A DNA stretch of 48,652 nucleotides from an uncultured Phascolarctobacterium sp. (GTDB lineage Bacteria > Bacillota > Negativicutes > Acidaminococcales > Acidaminococcaceae): the NCBI GenBank assembly GCA_900757795.1, contig CAAEPE010000031.1, positions 1 to 48,652 of the forward strand, in the 5' to 3' direction. Positions 42,563-48,652 of this stretch are shown here, one piece after another (position 1 is the stretch's first letter; the number at the start of each line of letters is the position of its first letter). Below the pieces are notes generated by a model. The model saw nothing but the letters and a program-made list of their open reading frames with translations. It was not told the DNA's origin and made no database searches. The translations under genes were made by a program, and so were the position numbers.

Positions 42563-43495
42563 TTATATTTTAATAGCATATCTAAGTCTTGCACTGCGTG
42601 AACGCGGATTTTCTTCAATTTCTTTTTTAGAAGGCACCATATTGCCTGCTTTTTTTAATAACGGCTTATTACCGCATATGCATACCGGCAGCTGCGGCGG
42701 ACAAGTGCAGCCTTTGACCAGCTTGGCGAAAGTCTGCTTAATAATTCTGTCTTCTAAAGAGTGAAAAGTTATTACACCAATGCGGCCACCGCTTTTTAAA
42801 CGCTTCACTGCTGTTTCCATGGTTTCCGCTAAAATTCCCAATTCGTTATTTACTTCTATGCGAATGGCCTGAAAGGTCCTTTTTGCAGGATGCGGTCCGT
42901 CAATACGTGCGCCTTTGGGAATTGCTTTTTTAATTACATCTACCAATTCAAAGGTAGTAGTCAACGGCTTTTCCTTGCGGGCGGCAACGATAAATTGCGC
43001 AATGCGTTTGCTCCAGCGTTCTTCGCCGTATTTATGAATGATTTCTGCCAAATCTGCTTCAGTATAATTATTTACTACATAAGCTGCGTCAAGCTTAGCA
43101 TCCTGATTCATACGCATATCCAAAGGGCCGTTATGCATATAGCTAAAGCCTCTTTCCGCGCAATCCAATTGGTAGCTTGATACACCTAAATCGAAAAAGA
43201 TACCGTCAATTTTATCAATGCCCAAGCTATCTAAAACTAAAGGAAAATCTTTGAAATTTGCTTTAGCCACCTTTGTTTGGCAGGTAAATTTGCCTAACAA
43301 TCTTTTGGAAGCAACCGCAATAGCGTCCTCGTCCTGGTCAATGCCCAAAAGCAAGCCGCCTGCTTCTAACTGCGCTGCAAAGCCGCTGCTGTGTCCTGCA
43401 CCGCCCATGGTACAGTCAACATAGATGCCATTTTTATCTGTTATGAGAAAGTCCACGCTTTCTTGCAGTAGGATACTTATATGCTTAAATTCCAT
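42563..43495 (-). CDS. rsmH: 16S rRNA m4C1402 methyltransferase RsmH (MraW)
   Basis: N4-methylates C1402 in the ribosomal P site. 310 aa from the ATG at 43495. It starts MEFKHISILLQESVDFL, with the SAM loop VDCTMGGAGHS, FDLGVSSYQLD, PLDMRMNQ, and a late cysteine cluster (KGCTCPPQLPVCICG) frequent in Firmicutes. It ends with ENPRSRSARLRYA. A longer frame adds 16 codons within mraZ's end but lacks the family N-terminus; AAGGTGA lies before the chosen ATG. Confidence 0.97.
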   Translation of the reverse strand: MEFKHISILLQESVDFLITDKNGIYVDCTMGGAGHSSGFAAQLEAGGLLLGIDQDEDAIAVASKRLLGKFTCQTKVAKANFKDFPLVLDSLGIDKIDGIFFDLGVSSYQLDCAERGFSYMHNGPLDMRMNQDAKLDAAYVVNNYTEADLAEIIHKYGEERWSKRIAQFIVAARKEKPLTTTFELVDVIKKAIPKGARIDGPHPAKRTFQAIRIEVNNELGILAETMETAVKRLKSGGRIGVITFHSLEDRIIKQTFAKLVKGCTCPPQLPVCICGNKPLLKKAGNMVPSKKEIEENPRSRSARLRYAIKI

Positions 43496-43505
43496 AATTT
43501 TCACC

Positions 43506-43937
43506 TTAGATGCCCAAATCAGCCAGCTGCTCCGCCAGCTCATTTACGTCCTCGGCACTTTCCGTATTATATTCAGCCCATCTTTGAGCGTCCCAAATTT
43601 CTGCTCTATTACCTACGCCGACAATTACCGCATCCTTTTCTAAGCCTGCGTGACGGCGCAAGTTTGCCGGCAAAAGCACACGTCCCTGCTTGTCGCATTC
43701 GCCCTCACAGGCGCCGCCAAATAAAAAACGTGTAAAATCACGGGCAGTTTTGCGGCTCATGGGCAATGCTGCCAGTTTTGCTTCCAGCTTTTGCCACTGC
43801 TCCATATCGTAAACGAAAAGACAGCCGTCCAAACCCTTGGTAATAATAAATTTACTGCCTAAGCTTTCGCGCAGCTTTGCGGGCACAGCAAGGCGACCCT
43901 TAATGTCTAAGGTATGTTCATATTCACCTAATAACAT
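43506..43937 (-). CDS. mraZ: Transcriptional regulator MraZ
   Basis: 143-aa regulator made of two AbrB-like beta domains. LGEYEHTLDIKGRLAVPAKLRESL and ACEGECDKQGRVLLPANLRRHAGL are the paired D-x-K/Q-G-R signatures. MraZ forms rings that bind repeated boxes before its own gene and controls the dcw operon. The start at 43937 is fixed by homology and a GGGGGC Shine-Dalgarno; the longer frame would run into the MraZ boxes. It is the first gene of the dcw cluster. Confidence 0.98.
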   Translation of the reverse strand: MLLGEYEHTLDIKGRLAVPAKLRESLGSKFIITKGLDGCLFVYDMEQWQKLEAKLAALPMSRKTARDFTRFLFGGACEGECDKQGRVLLPANLRRHAGLEKDAVIVGVGNRAEIWDAQRWAEYNTESAEDVNELAEQLADLGI

Positions 43938-43946
43938 ATTGTCGCC

Positions 43947-43983
43947 CCCTTTTAACCCACTTTGCTCCACTTTTCTCCATTAT
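43947..43983 (-). promoter_or_regulatory. MraZ operator: four decamer-phased boxes
   Basis: Minus strand, read toward mraZ: ATAATGG, AAAGTGG, AAAGTGG and AAAAGGG, each separated by 3 nt (box starts exactly 10 bp apart; plus-strand positions 43977-83, 43967-73, 43957-63 and 43947-53). The two central boxes are perfect matches to the AAAGTG(G/T)-N3 pattern reported for MraZ sites in Mollicutes. Confidence 0.75.
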
Positions 43984-44007
43984 ACATTTATTTTTTGACT
44001 ATTGCAA
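43979..44007 (-). promoter_or_regulatory. Promoter of the dcw cluster (PmraZ)
   Basis: Minus strand -35 TTGCAA (44002-44007), 17-nt spacer, -10 TATAAT (43979-43984). The -10 overlaps the first MraZ-type box, which fits repression by MraZ. Confidence 0.75.
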
Positions 44008-44147
44008 TAGCAAAAAGCTTATTTCCGGTGATTTGTGAAAAAATTTTGTCATTTCTCAAATTTTCTCTTTATAAACAGTTTGTCAACATTTACCATTCCC
44101 CCAATTTTTCTTTACATATAATTCGCAAAAATTTTTCCGGAACATAT

Positions 44148-44176
44148 TTGGCTTTTGTCCAAGTAAATGCTATAAT
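44148..44176 (+). promoter_or_regulatory. Promoter of DUF1858 gene
   Basis: -35 TTGGCT (44148-44153), 17-nt spacer, -10 TATAAT (44171-44176) with TGC before it (extended -10). It is divergent from the mraZ promoter. Confidence 0.7.
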
Positions 44177-44230
44177 TAAACTGCACCTAAAAGTGTGCTA
44201 AAAAATTTACTTATCAAGGAGAAATGCACA

Positions 44231-44440
44231 ATGATTACTAAAGATACCGGCATTATTGAAGCCGTTCAATCCCATCCGGAAATTATGGAAGTTTTTGCAG
44301 AGTATGGTTTAGGCTGCGTTGGCTGTATGGCCGCTCATTTTGAAACCATCGGTCAAGGCGCAGGCGCCCACGGTATTGACGTTGATGCTCTCATCGAAGA
44401 CATCAACAAGGTTATTGCCGAAAAAGAAGAAAACAAATAA
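44231..44440 (+). CDS. DUF1858 redox-disulfide protein
   Basis: 69-aa protein of the small helical DUF1858 / hybrid-cluster-protein-associated redox disulfide family. The CxxC motif is in GLGCVGCMAAHFETIGQGA. Such proteins occur alone or next to hybrid cluster protein, NifU-like or iron-sulfur proteins; the exact role is unknown. The ATG at 44231 is preferred because AAGGAG (44216-44221) lies 9 nt upstream; the frame extends 12 codons further up. It is a single-gene plus-strand unit with its own promoter and terminator, embedded among minus-strand genes. Confidence 0.9.
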   Translation: MITKDTGIIEAVQSHPEIMEVFAEYGLGCVGCMAAHFETIGQGAGAHGIDVDALIEDINKVIAEKEENK

Positions 44441-44450
44441 TTTTAAACGC

Positions 44451-44508
44451 AAAAATCGGTCTTCCAAAGGTTCAGCTTAAAACGCTGACACTTGGAGACC
44501 GATTTTTT
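44451..44508 (+). terminator. Terminator of DUF1858 gene
   Basis: Outer stem 44451-44467 with 44493-44508 (AATCGGTCT...AGACCGATT core) and an inner CAGC/GCTG hairpin, then T7. It is long and strong. Confidence 0.85.
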
Positions 44509-44572
44509 TAATTGCGATTTTTGAGATTTTTGGCAGAAGTTTCCGATTTTTTACTAAACCGCATAAAGCAAA

Positions 44573-44602
44573 AAGCCTCCGGAGATTACTCTCCAGAGGC
44601 TT
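44573..44602 (-). terminator. Terminator of rpmF
   Basis: Stem AAGCCTC/GAGGCTT with an inner GGAG/CTCC extension across one mismatch. T5 follows on the minus strand, 12 nt past the rpmF stop. Confidence 0.8.
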
Positions 44603-44614
44603 AATCAGCTTTAA

Positions 44615-44794
44615 TTATTCAGCAACAGCAATGACTTGCTTGCCATCGTAATAACCGCATTCAGTGCAAACGCGGTGAGGCATTTTCAATTCATGACATT
44701 GCGGGCATTCAACCATGCCAGGAACGCTCAGTTTCCAGTTAGCACGACGTCTATCACGACGAGCTTTGGACATTTTTCTCTTAGGTACTGCCAT
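44615..44794 (-). CDS. rpmF: 50S ribosomal protein L32 (zinc-binding form)
   Basis: 59-aa protein read directly from the sequence. It starts MAVPKRKMSKARRDRRRANW and ends YYDGKQVIAVAE. Zinc cysteines are Cys30/Cys33 (VECPQCHE) and Cys43/Cys46 (RVCTECGYY), the C+ form of L32. GAGGAGG lies upstream of the ATG. It is downstream of the DUF177 gene, in the conserved yceD-rpmF order. Confidence 0.98.
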   Translation of the reverse strand: MAVPKRKMSKARRDRRRANWKLSVPGMVECPQCHELKMPHRVCTECGYYDGKQVIAVAE

Positions 44795-44829
44795 TTCTCA
44801 ATACACCTCCTCAGTGTTATGAAGTGAAT

Positions 44830-45333
44830 TTAATTTTTGATGAATTGCTTTAATGCCGCCAGCCTTGGATCGACGGTAAGTCTGTCACAGCCGCAGTCGC
44901 CATCGTTGAGATCAGCGCCGCAAACAGTACACAACCCCCGGCAGTCTGGCTTACACAGAGCCTGCATGGGCTCTGCAAGCAGCAGCCCTTCACGAAGCGG
45001 TTCTGTTATGTCGATAACATCCGAATCGTAAACAAAAGCATCATTTTCAATATTTTCAGCACTTGCCGGATAAAATTTCTCCACAACCTCTGCCTTGGTA
45101 ACGCCTAAAAACTCTTTTAGACAGCGGCCGCAGGTGCGCTGCACCTTAGCTTCCATTACTGCCTGTAAAAGCAAAACGTCACCGGCATTGCTGATACTGC
45201 CTGTCAGCTGCACCGTTCCGTCAATCGCCATTTCCTGCGGCGAAATTTCCAGTTCAGCGGGAGTCAGCTCAAAAACAAGGCTTTTTTCTCCGACAAGTCT
45301 TTTCTTGATTTGTGCGACATTTATCTTAATCAT
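44830..45333 (-). CDS. yceD: DUF177 protein YceD
   Basis: 167-aa DUF177 protein. It has the VQRTCGRCLKEF and DITEPLREGLLLAEPMQALCKPDCRGLCTVCGADLND segments, with cysteines that may bind a metal. It is found upstream of rpmF in most bacteria and is implicated in 23S rRNA accumulation. Operon with rpmF (35-bp gap). A perfect promoter lies directly upstream. Confidence 0.93.
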   Translation of the reverse strand: MIKINVAQIKKRLVGEKSLVFELTPAELEISPQEMAIDGTVQLTGSISNAGDVLLLQAVMEAKVQRTCGRCLKEFLGVTKAEVVEKFYPASAENIENDAFVYDSDVIDITEPLREGLLLAEPMQALCKPDCRGLCTVCGADLNDGDCGCDRLTVDPRLAALKQFIKN

Positions 45334-45351
45334 ATTTCACCAATCGTTACA

Positions 45352-45380
45352 ATTATAGCGGTATCTAGGCTCTTTGTCAA
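45352..45380 (-). promoter_or_regulatory. Consensus promoter of yceD-rpmF
   Basis: Minus strand TTGACA (45375-45380), 17-nt spacer, TATAAT (45352-45357). Both hexamers are perfect. It lies between the ackA stop and the yceD ATG. Confidence 0.85.
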
Positions 45381-45437
45381 GAAAAAACCTTGTTTTCCGC
45401 ATATTTTTTCAACATCAAACAGCGTAAAAATTTTACT

Positions 45438-46646
45438 TTACAGCTTAATAATTCTGCGGCAGATGTTATAAGTATCGCGAGCTATTACCAACTCTTCGTT
45501 AGTAGGAATAACAAAAATTTTTACTCTGGCGCGGCGCACGCTTATTTCCTTTTCTTGACCGCGCACCTTGTTCAGCTCCGGGTCTACGCGGGTACCCAAA
45601 TATTCCAAGCCATTGCAGATTTTATCGCGCATAAAGGAAGAATTTTCACCCAGGCCTGCCGTAAACACGATAGCATCCACGCCGCCCATAGCCGCCACAT
45701 AGCCGCCAATATATTTTTTTACCTTATAAGCAAAAACATCAATAGCCAACTGACTGCGATCGTCACCGCGATTAGCCGCGCTTTCCAAATCACGGAAATC
45801 GCTGGACAAGCCGCTGATGCCCAAAATACCGCTACGCCGGTTCAGATAATCGTCAATCTGCTGCGCCGTCATATTTTCTTTTTCCATCAAAAACGGAATG
45901 ATAGCCGGATCAATCTCACCGCTGCGCGTACCCATAATCAAGCCTTCCAGCGGTGTATAACCCATGCTTGTATCAATGGATTTGCCGTATTTGATGGCCG
46001 TAATGCTGGCGCCGTTGCCTAAATGACAGGTGATAATGCGCAAATCGCTCATGTGCTCGCCCATCAGCTCCGCCGCGCGCTGCGCCACATATTTGTGGGA
46101 GGTGCCATGAAAGCCATAACGGCGCAGGCCATATTTTACATACATTTCGTAGGGCAAACCGTAAAGATAAGCTACCTTAGGCATTGTTTGGTGAAAAGCC
46201 GTATCAAAAACCGCTACTTGAGGAATACCCTTCATAATATTCATGCAGGCTTCAATACCATAAAGGTTAGGCGGATTATGCAGCGGAGCAATTTCGCTGC
46301 AAGCCTTAATGCCGTTCAAAACCTCGCCCGTAATCAGCACGCTGTCTGTAAAGCGTTCGCCGCCATGCACTACGCGGTGACCTACAGCGTCAATTTCCGA
46401 CATATCCTTGATAACGCCGTAATCGCTGCTAGTTAACGCCTTGATAGCCATTTTGATGCCTACCACATGATCAGGAATATCTTCTTTTAAATCAATAGTA
46501 TATTTTCCCGCGGGAGTGTGCTTTAAGGTTGAGCCTTCCATGCCGATGCGTTCAATAAGACCCTTAGCCATAACCTTTTCGCCGTCCATATTTATCAGCT
46601 GATATTTTATGGAGGAGCTGCCGCAGTTTACAACAAATACAATCAC
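45438..46646 (-). CDS. ackA: Acetate kinase
   Basis: Makes ATP and acetate from acetyl phosphate. 402 aa from a GTG start. The N-terminal FVVNCGSSSIKYQ is the nucleotide/phosphate motif, RVVHGGERFTDSV contains the catalytic His/Arg region, VAVFDTAFHQTMP follows, and RYGFHGTSHKYV and GNGASITAIKYGKSIDTSMGYTPLEG are the ASKHA signatures. The GTG at 46646 is chosen because GGAGG is 6 nt upstream; the longer frame has 19 extra codons and no Shine-Dalgarno. No pta gene is adjacent. No clear terminator separates it from the yceD promoter. Divergent from tmcAL. Confidence 0.98.
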   Translation of the reverse strand: MIVFVVNCGSSSIKYQLINMDGEKVMAKGLIERIGMEGSTLKHTPAGKYTIDLKEDIPDHVVGIKMAIKALTSSDYGVIKDMSEIDAVGHRVVHGGERFTDSVLITGEVLNGIKACSEIAPLHNPPNLYGIEACMNIMKGIPQVAVFDTAFHQTMPKVAYLYGLPYEMYVKYGLRRYGFHGTSHKYVAQRAAELMGEHMSDLRIITCHLGNGASITAIKYGKSIDTSMGYTPLEGLIMGTRSGEIDPAIIPFLMEKENMTAQQIDDYLNRRSGILGISGLSSDFRDLESAANRGDDRSQLAIDVFAYKVKKYIGGYVAAMGGVDAIVFTAGLGENSSFMRDKICNGLEYLGTRVDPELNKVRGQEKEISVRRARVKIFVIPTNEELVIARDTYNICRRIIKL

Positions 46647-46714
46647 AATATGCCTCCTGCTCAAGCTATACATCTTTTGCGCCGCCGCTGGCTGCAGCGA
46701 CATTCTTAGTAATA

Positions 46715-46760
46715 GTATACATTATTTAAGGCAAAATGAACAGATTTATTTTAAGTATAC
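46715..46760. repeat. Two GTATAC palindromes 40 bp apart
   Basis: AGTATAC occurs at 46714-46720 and 46754-46760 in the ackA-tmcAL divergent intergenic region. Each core GTATAC is palindromic. The second lies within the spacer region of the tmcAL promoter. Possible operator pair; weak. Confidence 0.35.
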
Positions 46761-46778
46761 ACGGCAATATGGTATAAT
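46750..46778 (+). promoter_or_regulatory. Promoter of tmcAL
   Basis: -35 TTTAAG (46750-46755, weak), 17-nt spacer, -10 TATAAT (46773-46778) with TGG before it (extended -10). The leader is about 48 nt. Confidence 0.6.
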
Positions 46779-46832
46779 TAAAGTAAAAATTAAGCGTAAC
46801 TTTTAGCTTAAAAAACTATTCGAGGATAAAAA

Positions 46833-48044
46833 ATGATTTACGCAACCGGCATTGTCGCCGAATATAATCCCTTTCACAACGGACATCTGCATCATCTTAC
46901 AGCAACAAAAAAAATTGTCGACCAGCCAATAATCGCTGTTATGAGCGGAAGCTTTATGCAGCGGGGCGAACCTGCCTGCCTAAACAAATGGCTGCGCGCC
47001 AAATTGGCTGTGCAAAACGGCATAGATTTGGTTTTGGAGCTGCCGGTAAGCTTTTCTCTGCGCAGCGCGCAATATTTTGCCAGCGGCGCGGTACAGCTTT
47101 TAAACGCCACAGGCTGCGTAAACTATTTATCCTGCGGCGTAGAATCGCCGAAGCAAAATTTTACTGCCTTAGCAAAAAAAATTACCGCACCTGCCACGCA
47201 GGAGCTACTGCGGCAAAAATTAAGCGAAGGTCATGGCTACGCTGCGGCCTGCGCAGAAGTGTTACAACAAAATTTAGATAAGCCTAACGATATTTTGGCG
47301 TTGGAGTACGCTAAAGCACTTTTAGCCACCGATATCAAGCCTCTTTTTATCAAACGCATGGATAACGGCTATAACAGCATAGATATTGACGGCAGCTTAG
47401 CCAGTGCAACAGCCATTCGGCAAGCATTGGCAGCGCAGCAGCCGCAAAATATTTGGCAGCAGGCTGTGCCGCAAGCAACCTTACAGGCGCTGCTGCAAAA
47501 TTCTGCCGGTTTCGATGAAAATTTACTGTGGCAGCTAATCTGCTACCGTCTGCGCCTGTTATCTCCGGCAGAAATTGCTGCTCGCTGTCAATGCAGCGAA
47601 GGCTTGGAAAATTTATTAAAGCAGGCGTCAGCTTGCCGCTCTTTTAGCGAGGCTTTACAGCTCTGCACCAAAAAGCGTTACAGCACCAGTCGCATCCGCC
47701 GCCTGTTAATGCAGCTTTTACTGGACTCTCCCCGCGCAGCTTTTGAACAAGCTGCTCCTGCCTATTTGAGAGTTTTGGCTTTTAACGACACCGGACGCCA
47801 GCTTTTAAAGCAAATGAAAGCCACTGCAGCGCTGCCAATTATTACGAAGCTAGGCAAAAATTATTCTGCTTACGCAACGCAGCCTCAAGATGATAAGCAA
47901 GCGCAAATTACAGAGCAAAATTTTCTTATGCAAATCCAAACAGAAATTAAGGCCAGCGATATTTGGAGCATGCTGCAAAAGGAGCAGGCTCTGAATCGTC
48001 CCGGCAACGACTTTTTGCTTTCGCCTAATTATGTTAAGAGATAG
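46833..48044 (+). CDS. tmcAL: tRNA(Met) cytidine acetate ligase TmcAL
   Basis: Acetylates C34 of elongator tRNA-Met using acetate and ATP (via acetyl-AMP), the Firmicutes counterpart of TmcA. The 403-aa protein has the nucleotidyltransferase motif in GIVAEYNPFHNGHLHHL (His15, His18), followed by VMSGSFMQRGEPA, LELPVSFSLRSAQYFASGAV and SATAIRQAL. Length is normal for YlbM/TmcAL. It is divergent from ackA, a pairing frequent in Firmicutes and fitting, as both enzymes use acetate. Own promoter and terminator. Confidence 0.95.
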   Translation: MIYATGIVAEYNPFHNGHLHHLTATKKIVDQPIIAVMSGSFMQRGEPACLNKWLRAKLAVQNGIDLVLELPVSFSLRSAQYFASGAVQLLNATGCVNYLSCGVESPKQNFTALAKKITAPATQELLRQKLSEGHGYAAACAEVLQQNLDKPNDILALEYAKALLATDIKPLFIKRMDNGYNSIDIDGSLASATAIRQALAAQQPQNIWQQAVPQATLQALLQNSAGFDENLLWQLICYRLRLLSPAEIAARCQCSEGLENLLKQASACRSFSEALQLCTKKRYSTSRIRRLLMQLLLDSPRAAFEQAAPAYLRVLAFNDTGRQLLKQMKATAALPIITKLGKNYSAYATQPQDDKQAQITEQNFLMQIQTEIKASDIWSMLQKEQALNRPGNDFLLSPNYVKR

Positions 48045-48062
48045 AAGTGAGTATTTATATGT

Positions 48063-48093
48063 TTCCCCTCCCGTTTTAGGAGGGGAATTTTTT
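48063..48093 (+). terminator. Terminator of tmcAL
   Basis: Perfect 9-bp stem TTCCCCTCC/GGAGGGGAA, 7-nt loop, then T6. It lies 19 nt past the stop. Confidence 0.92.
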
Positions 48094-48126
48094 CTTACCA
48101 AGCTTCCTGTGACAGTGGACGCAAAA

Positions 48127-48543
48127 TTATTTAGCTTGCTCCACCAGCTGCTGATACATTTTCATGAGCGCTGCCACGCAGCTTGATTCCGTTGTGGTTT
48201 TAACGTCAAAACCGTAGGCTTCCATAACGGCGCGGTCGTTGGCGCGGTGAGCTTTAAGCAAATCAAAGGGCATTACAGCGTCGTCGTACAGGTCTGCCAG
48301 GCTGATGTCAGGATATTTTGCCCGCACAGTCAAAATGGCCTGCGCTGTTTGGGCGATTTTTTCTTTTTGCGCTTGTGTAGGATGTGGCCACGGGAAATTG
48401 TTGTAAACATTATCCTTTGTAATTCGATAATCGCTTTTTAATCTTCCACATACAGCGCGCATCCACGCCATAAACACGTTAGAAGTTATAACACCAAAGT
48501 GATACATATTAGCGTCTACTACAACAACCACTAGATTACTTGA
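48127..48543 (-). pseudogene. 3' remnant of an MmeI-like DNA methyltransferase
   Basis: The C-terminal about 138 residues of a large class I SAM-dependent DNA methyltransferase of the MmeI/type IIL kind. The conserved block is YHFGVITSNVFMAWMRAVCGRLKSDYR, then VYNNFPWPHPTQAQKEKIAQTAQ, SLADLYDDAVMPFDLLKAHRANDRAVMEAYGF and ESSCVAALMKMYQQLVEQ. These match the end of the target-recognition domain and the C-terminal helper domain. The methyltransferase and endonuclease parts (about 800 residues) are missing: the frame meets a TAG at 48544-48546 and then IS256 sequence. It is inactive as it stands. The GTG at 48529-48531 has no real Shine-Dalgarno. Confidence 0.85.
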
Positions 48544-48550
48544 CTATAGT

Positions 48551-48649
48551 TCAAAGAGAGTTGATTGTTTCTTCCACACTGTTTTTTACAAGAGTTTTCA
48601 ATTCATTATGGATAAATTTTTCATTTAATTGTATAATGTTACCAGACAT
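48551..48649 (-). pseudogene. 5' remnant of an IS256-family transposase
   Basis: A 32-codon frame starting ATG at 48649: MSGNIIQLNEKFIHNELKTL and then VKNSVEETINSL, ended by TGA. The text matches the start of IS256-family transposases (IIQLNE...ELK.LV...VEET.N.L), which normally continue for about 400 residues with a DDE core. Only the first about 100 bp remain; methyltransferase sequence follows at once. The element's left inverted repeat would lie beyond the window. Confidence 0.75.
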
Positions 48650-48652
48650 AGA

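Noticed and set aside
43938..43970. Longer N-terminus for MraZ
   Set aside because: The extension would lie over the MraZ-type boxes and lacks family similarity; the ATG at 43937 has the Shine-Dalgarno.
1..48652. tRNA, rRNA or prophage genes
   Set aside because: None was recognised on either strand by reading; apart from the right-edge scar the window is core chromosome.

Overview
The window is a chromosomal core region of a bacterium with a Firmicutes-type gene set (RNase Y, TmcAL, RecX downstream of recA, DUF881 and Sbp next to ftsZ, a GAAC-N4-GTTY SOS box, Gram-positive style Shine-Dalgarno sites) combined with genes common in diderm bacteria (Hfq, HtpX, a YibQ-type divergent deacetylase, RmuC, a COQ10/RatA-like SRPBCC protein). 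With a PduO-type cobalamin adenosyltransferase and meso-DAP type MurE, this suggests a Negativicutes member, possibly Acidaminococcaceae (Phascolarctobacterium-like). This is inferred from gene content and order; no 16S rRNA or tRNA gene was seen.

Layout: 1-486 is non-coding and holds four tandem 72-73 bp repeats, each with a perfect 12-bp hairpin. 487-4709 holds pduO, ndk, htpX, an SRPBCC gene, a class III aminotransferase and a small XRE regulator. 4928-15252 is a minus-strand block miaB-mutS-mutL-RsmJ-like methyltransferase-miaA-hfq, then xerD and a YibQ-type gene. 15476-20075 holds a DUF2939-type membrane-anchored protein, a VTT membrane protein, recG, rpmB and a zinc-ribbon protein. 20193-23550 holds rny, recX and SOS-controlled recA. 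23631-28216 is an FMN-riboswitch operon ribD-ribE-ribBA-ribH-hslO. rmuC, nrdR and ftsZ follow.

30247-43937 is one long division and cell-wall (dcw) cluster, transcribed mraZ-rsmH-ftsL-murE-murF-mraY-murD-murG-murC-ddl-ftsQ-DUF881-sbp-ftsZ-nrdR. It lacks ftsI/pbpB, ftsW, murB and ftsA at their usual places. mraZ has a promoter overlaid by four decamer-phased MraZ-type boxes. 44231-48044 holds a DUF1858 redox protein, yceD-rpmF, and divergent ackA and tmcAL. The right edge (48127-48649) is a scar: the 3' end of an MmeI-like DNA methyltransferase fused to the first ~32 codons of an IS256-family transposase.

Most of the window is conserved housekeeping. The genes work together in genome maintenance (mutS, mutL, recG, recA, recX, rmuC, xerD), tRNA/rRNA modification (miaA, miaB, tmcAL, rsmH, RsmJ-like), peptidoglycan precursor synthesis and division, and flavin synthesis. 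No novel defence or biosynthetic system was found. The features most worth a second look are regulatory (hairpin repeats, MraZ boxes, a probable AUU start and long leader for RNase Y, a G-tract promoter) and structural (dcw gene losses, the IS256/methyltransferase junction).
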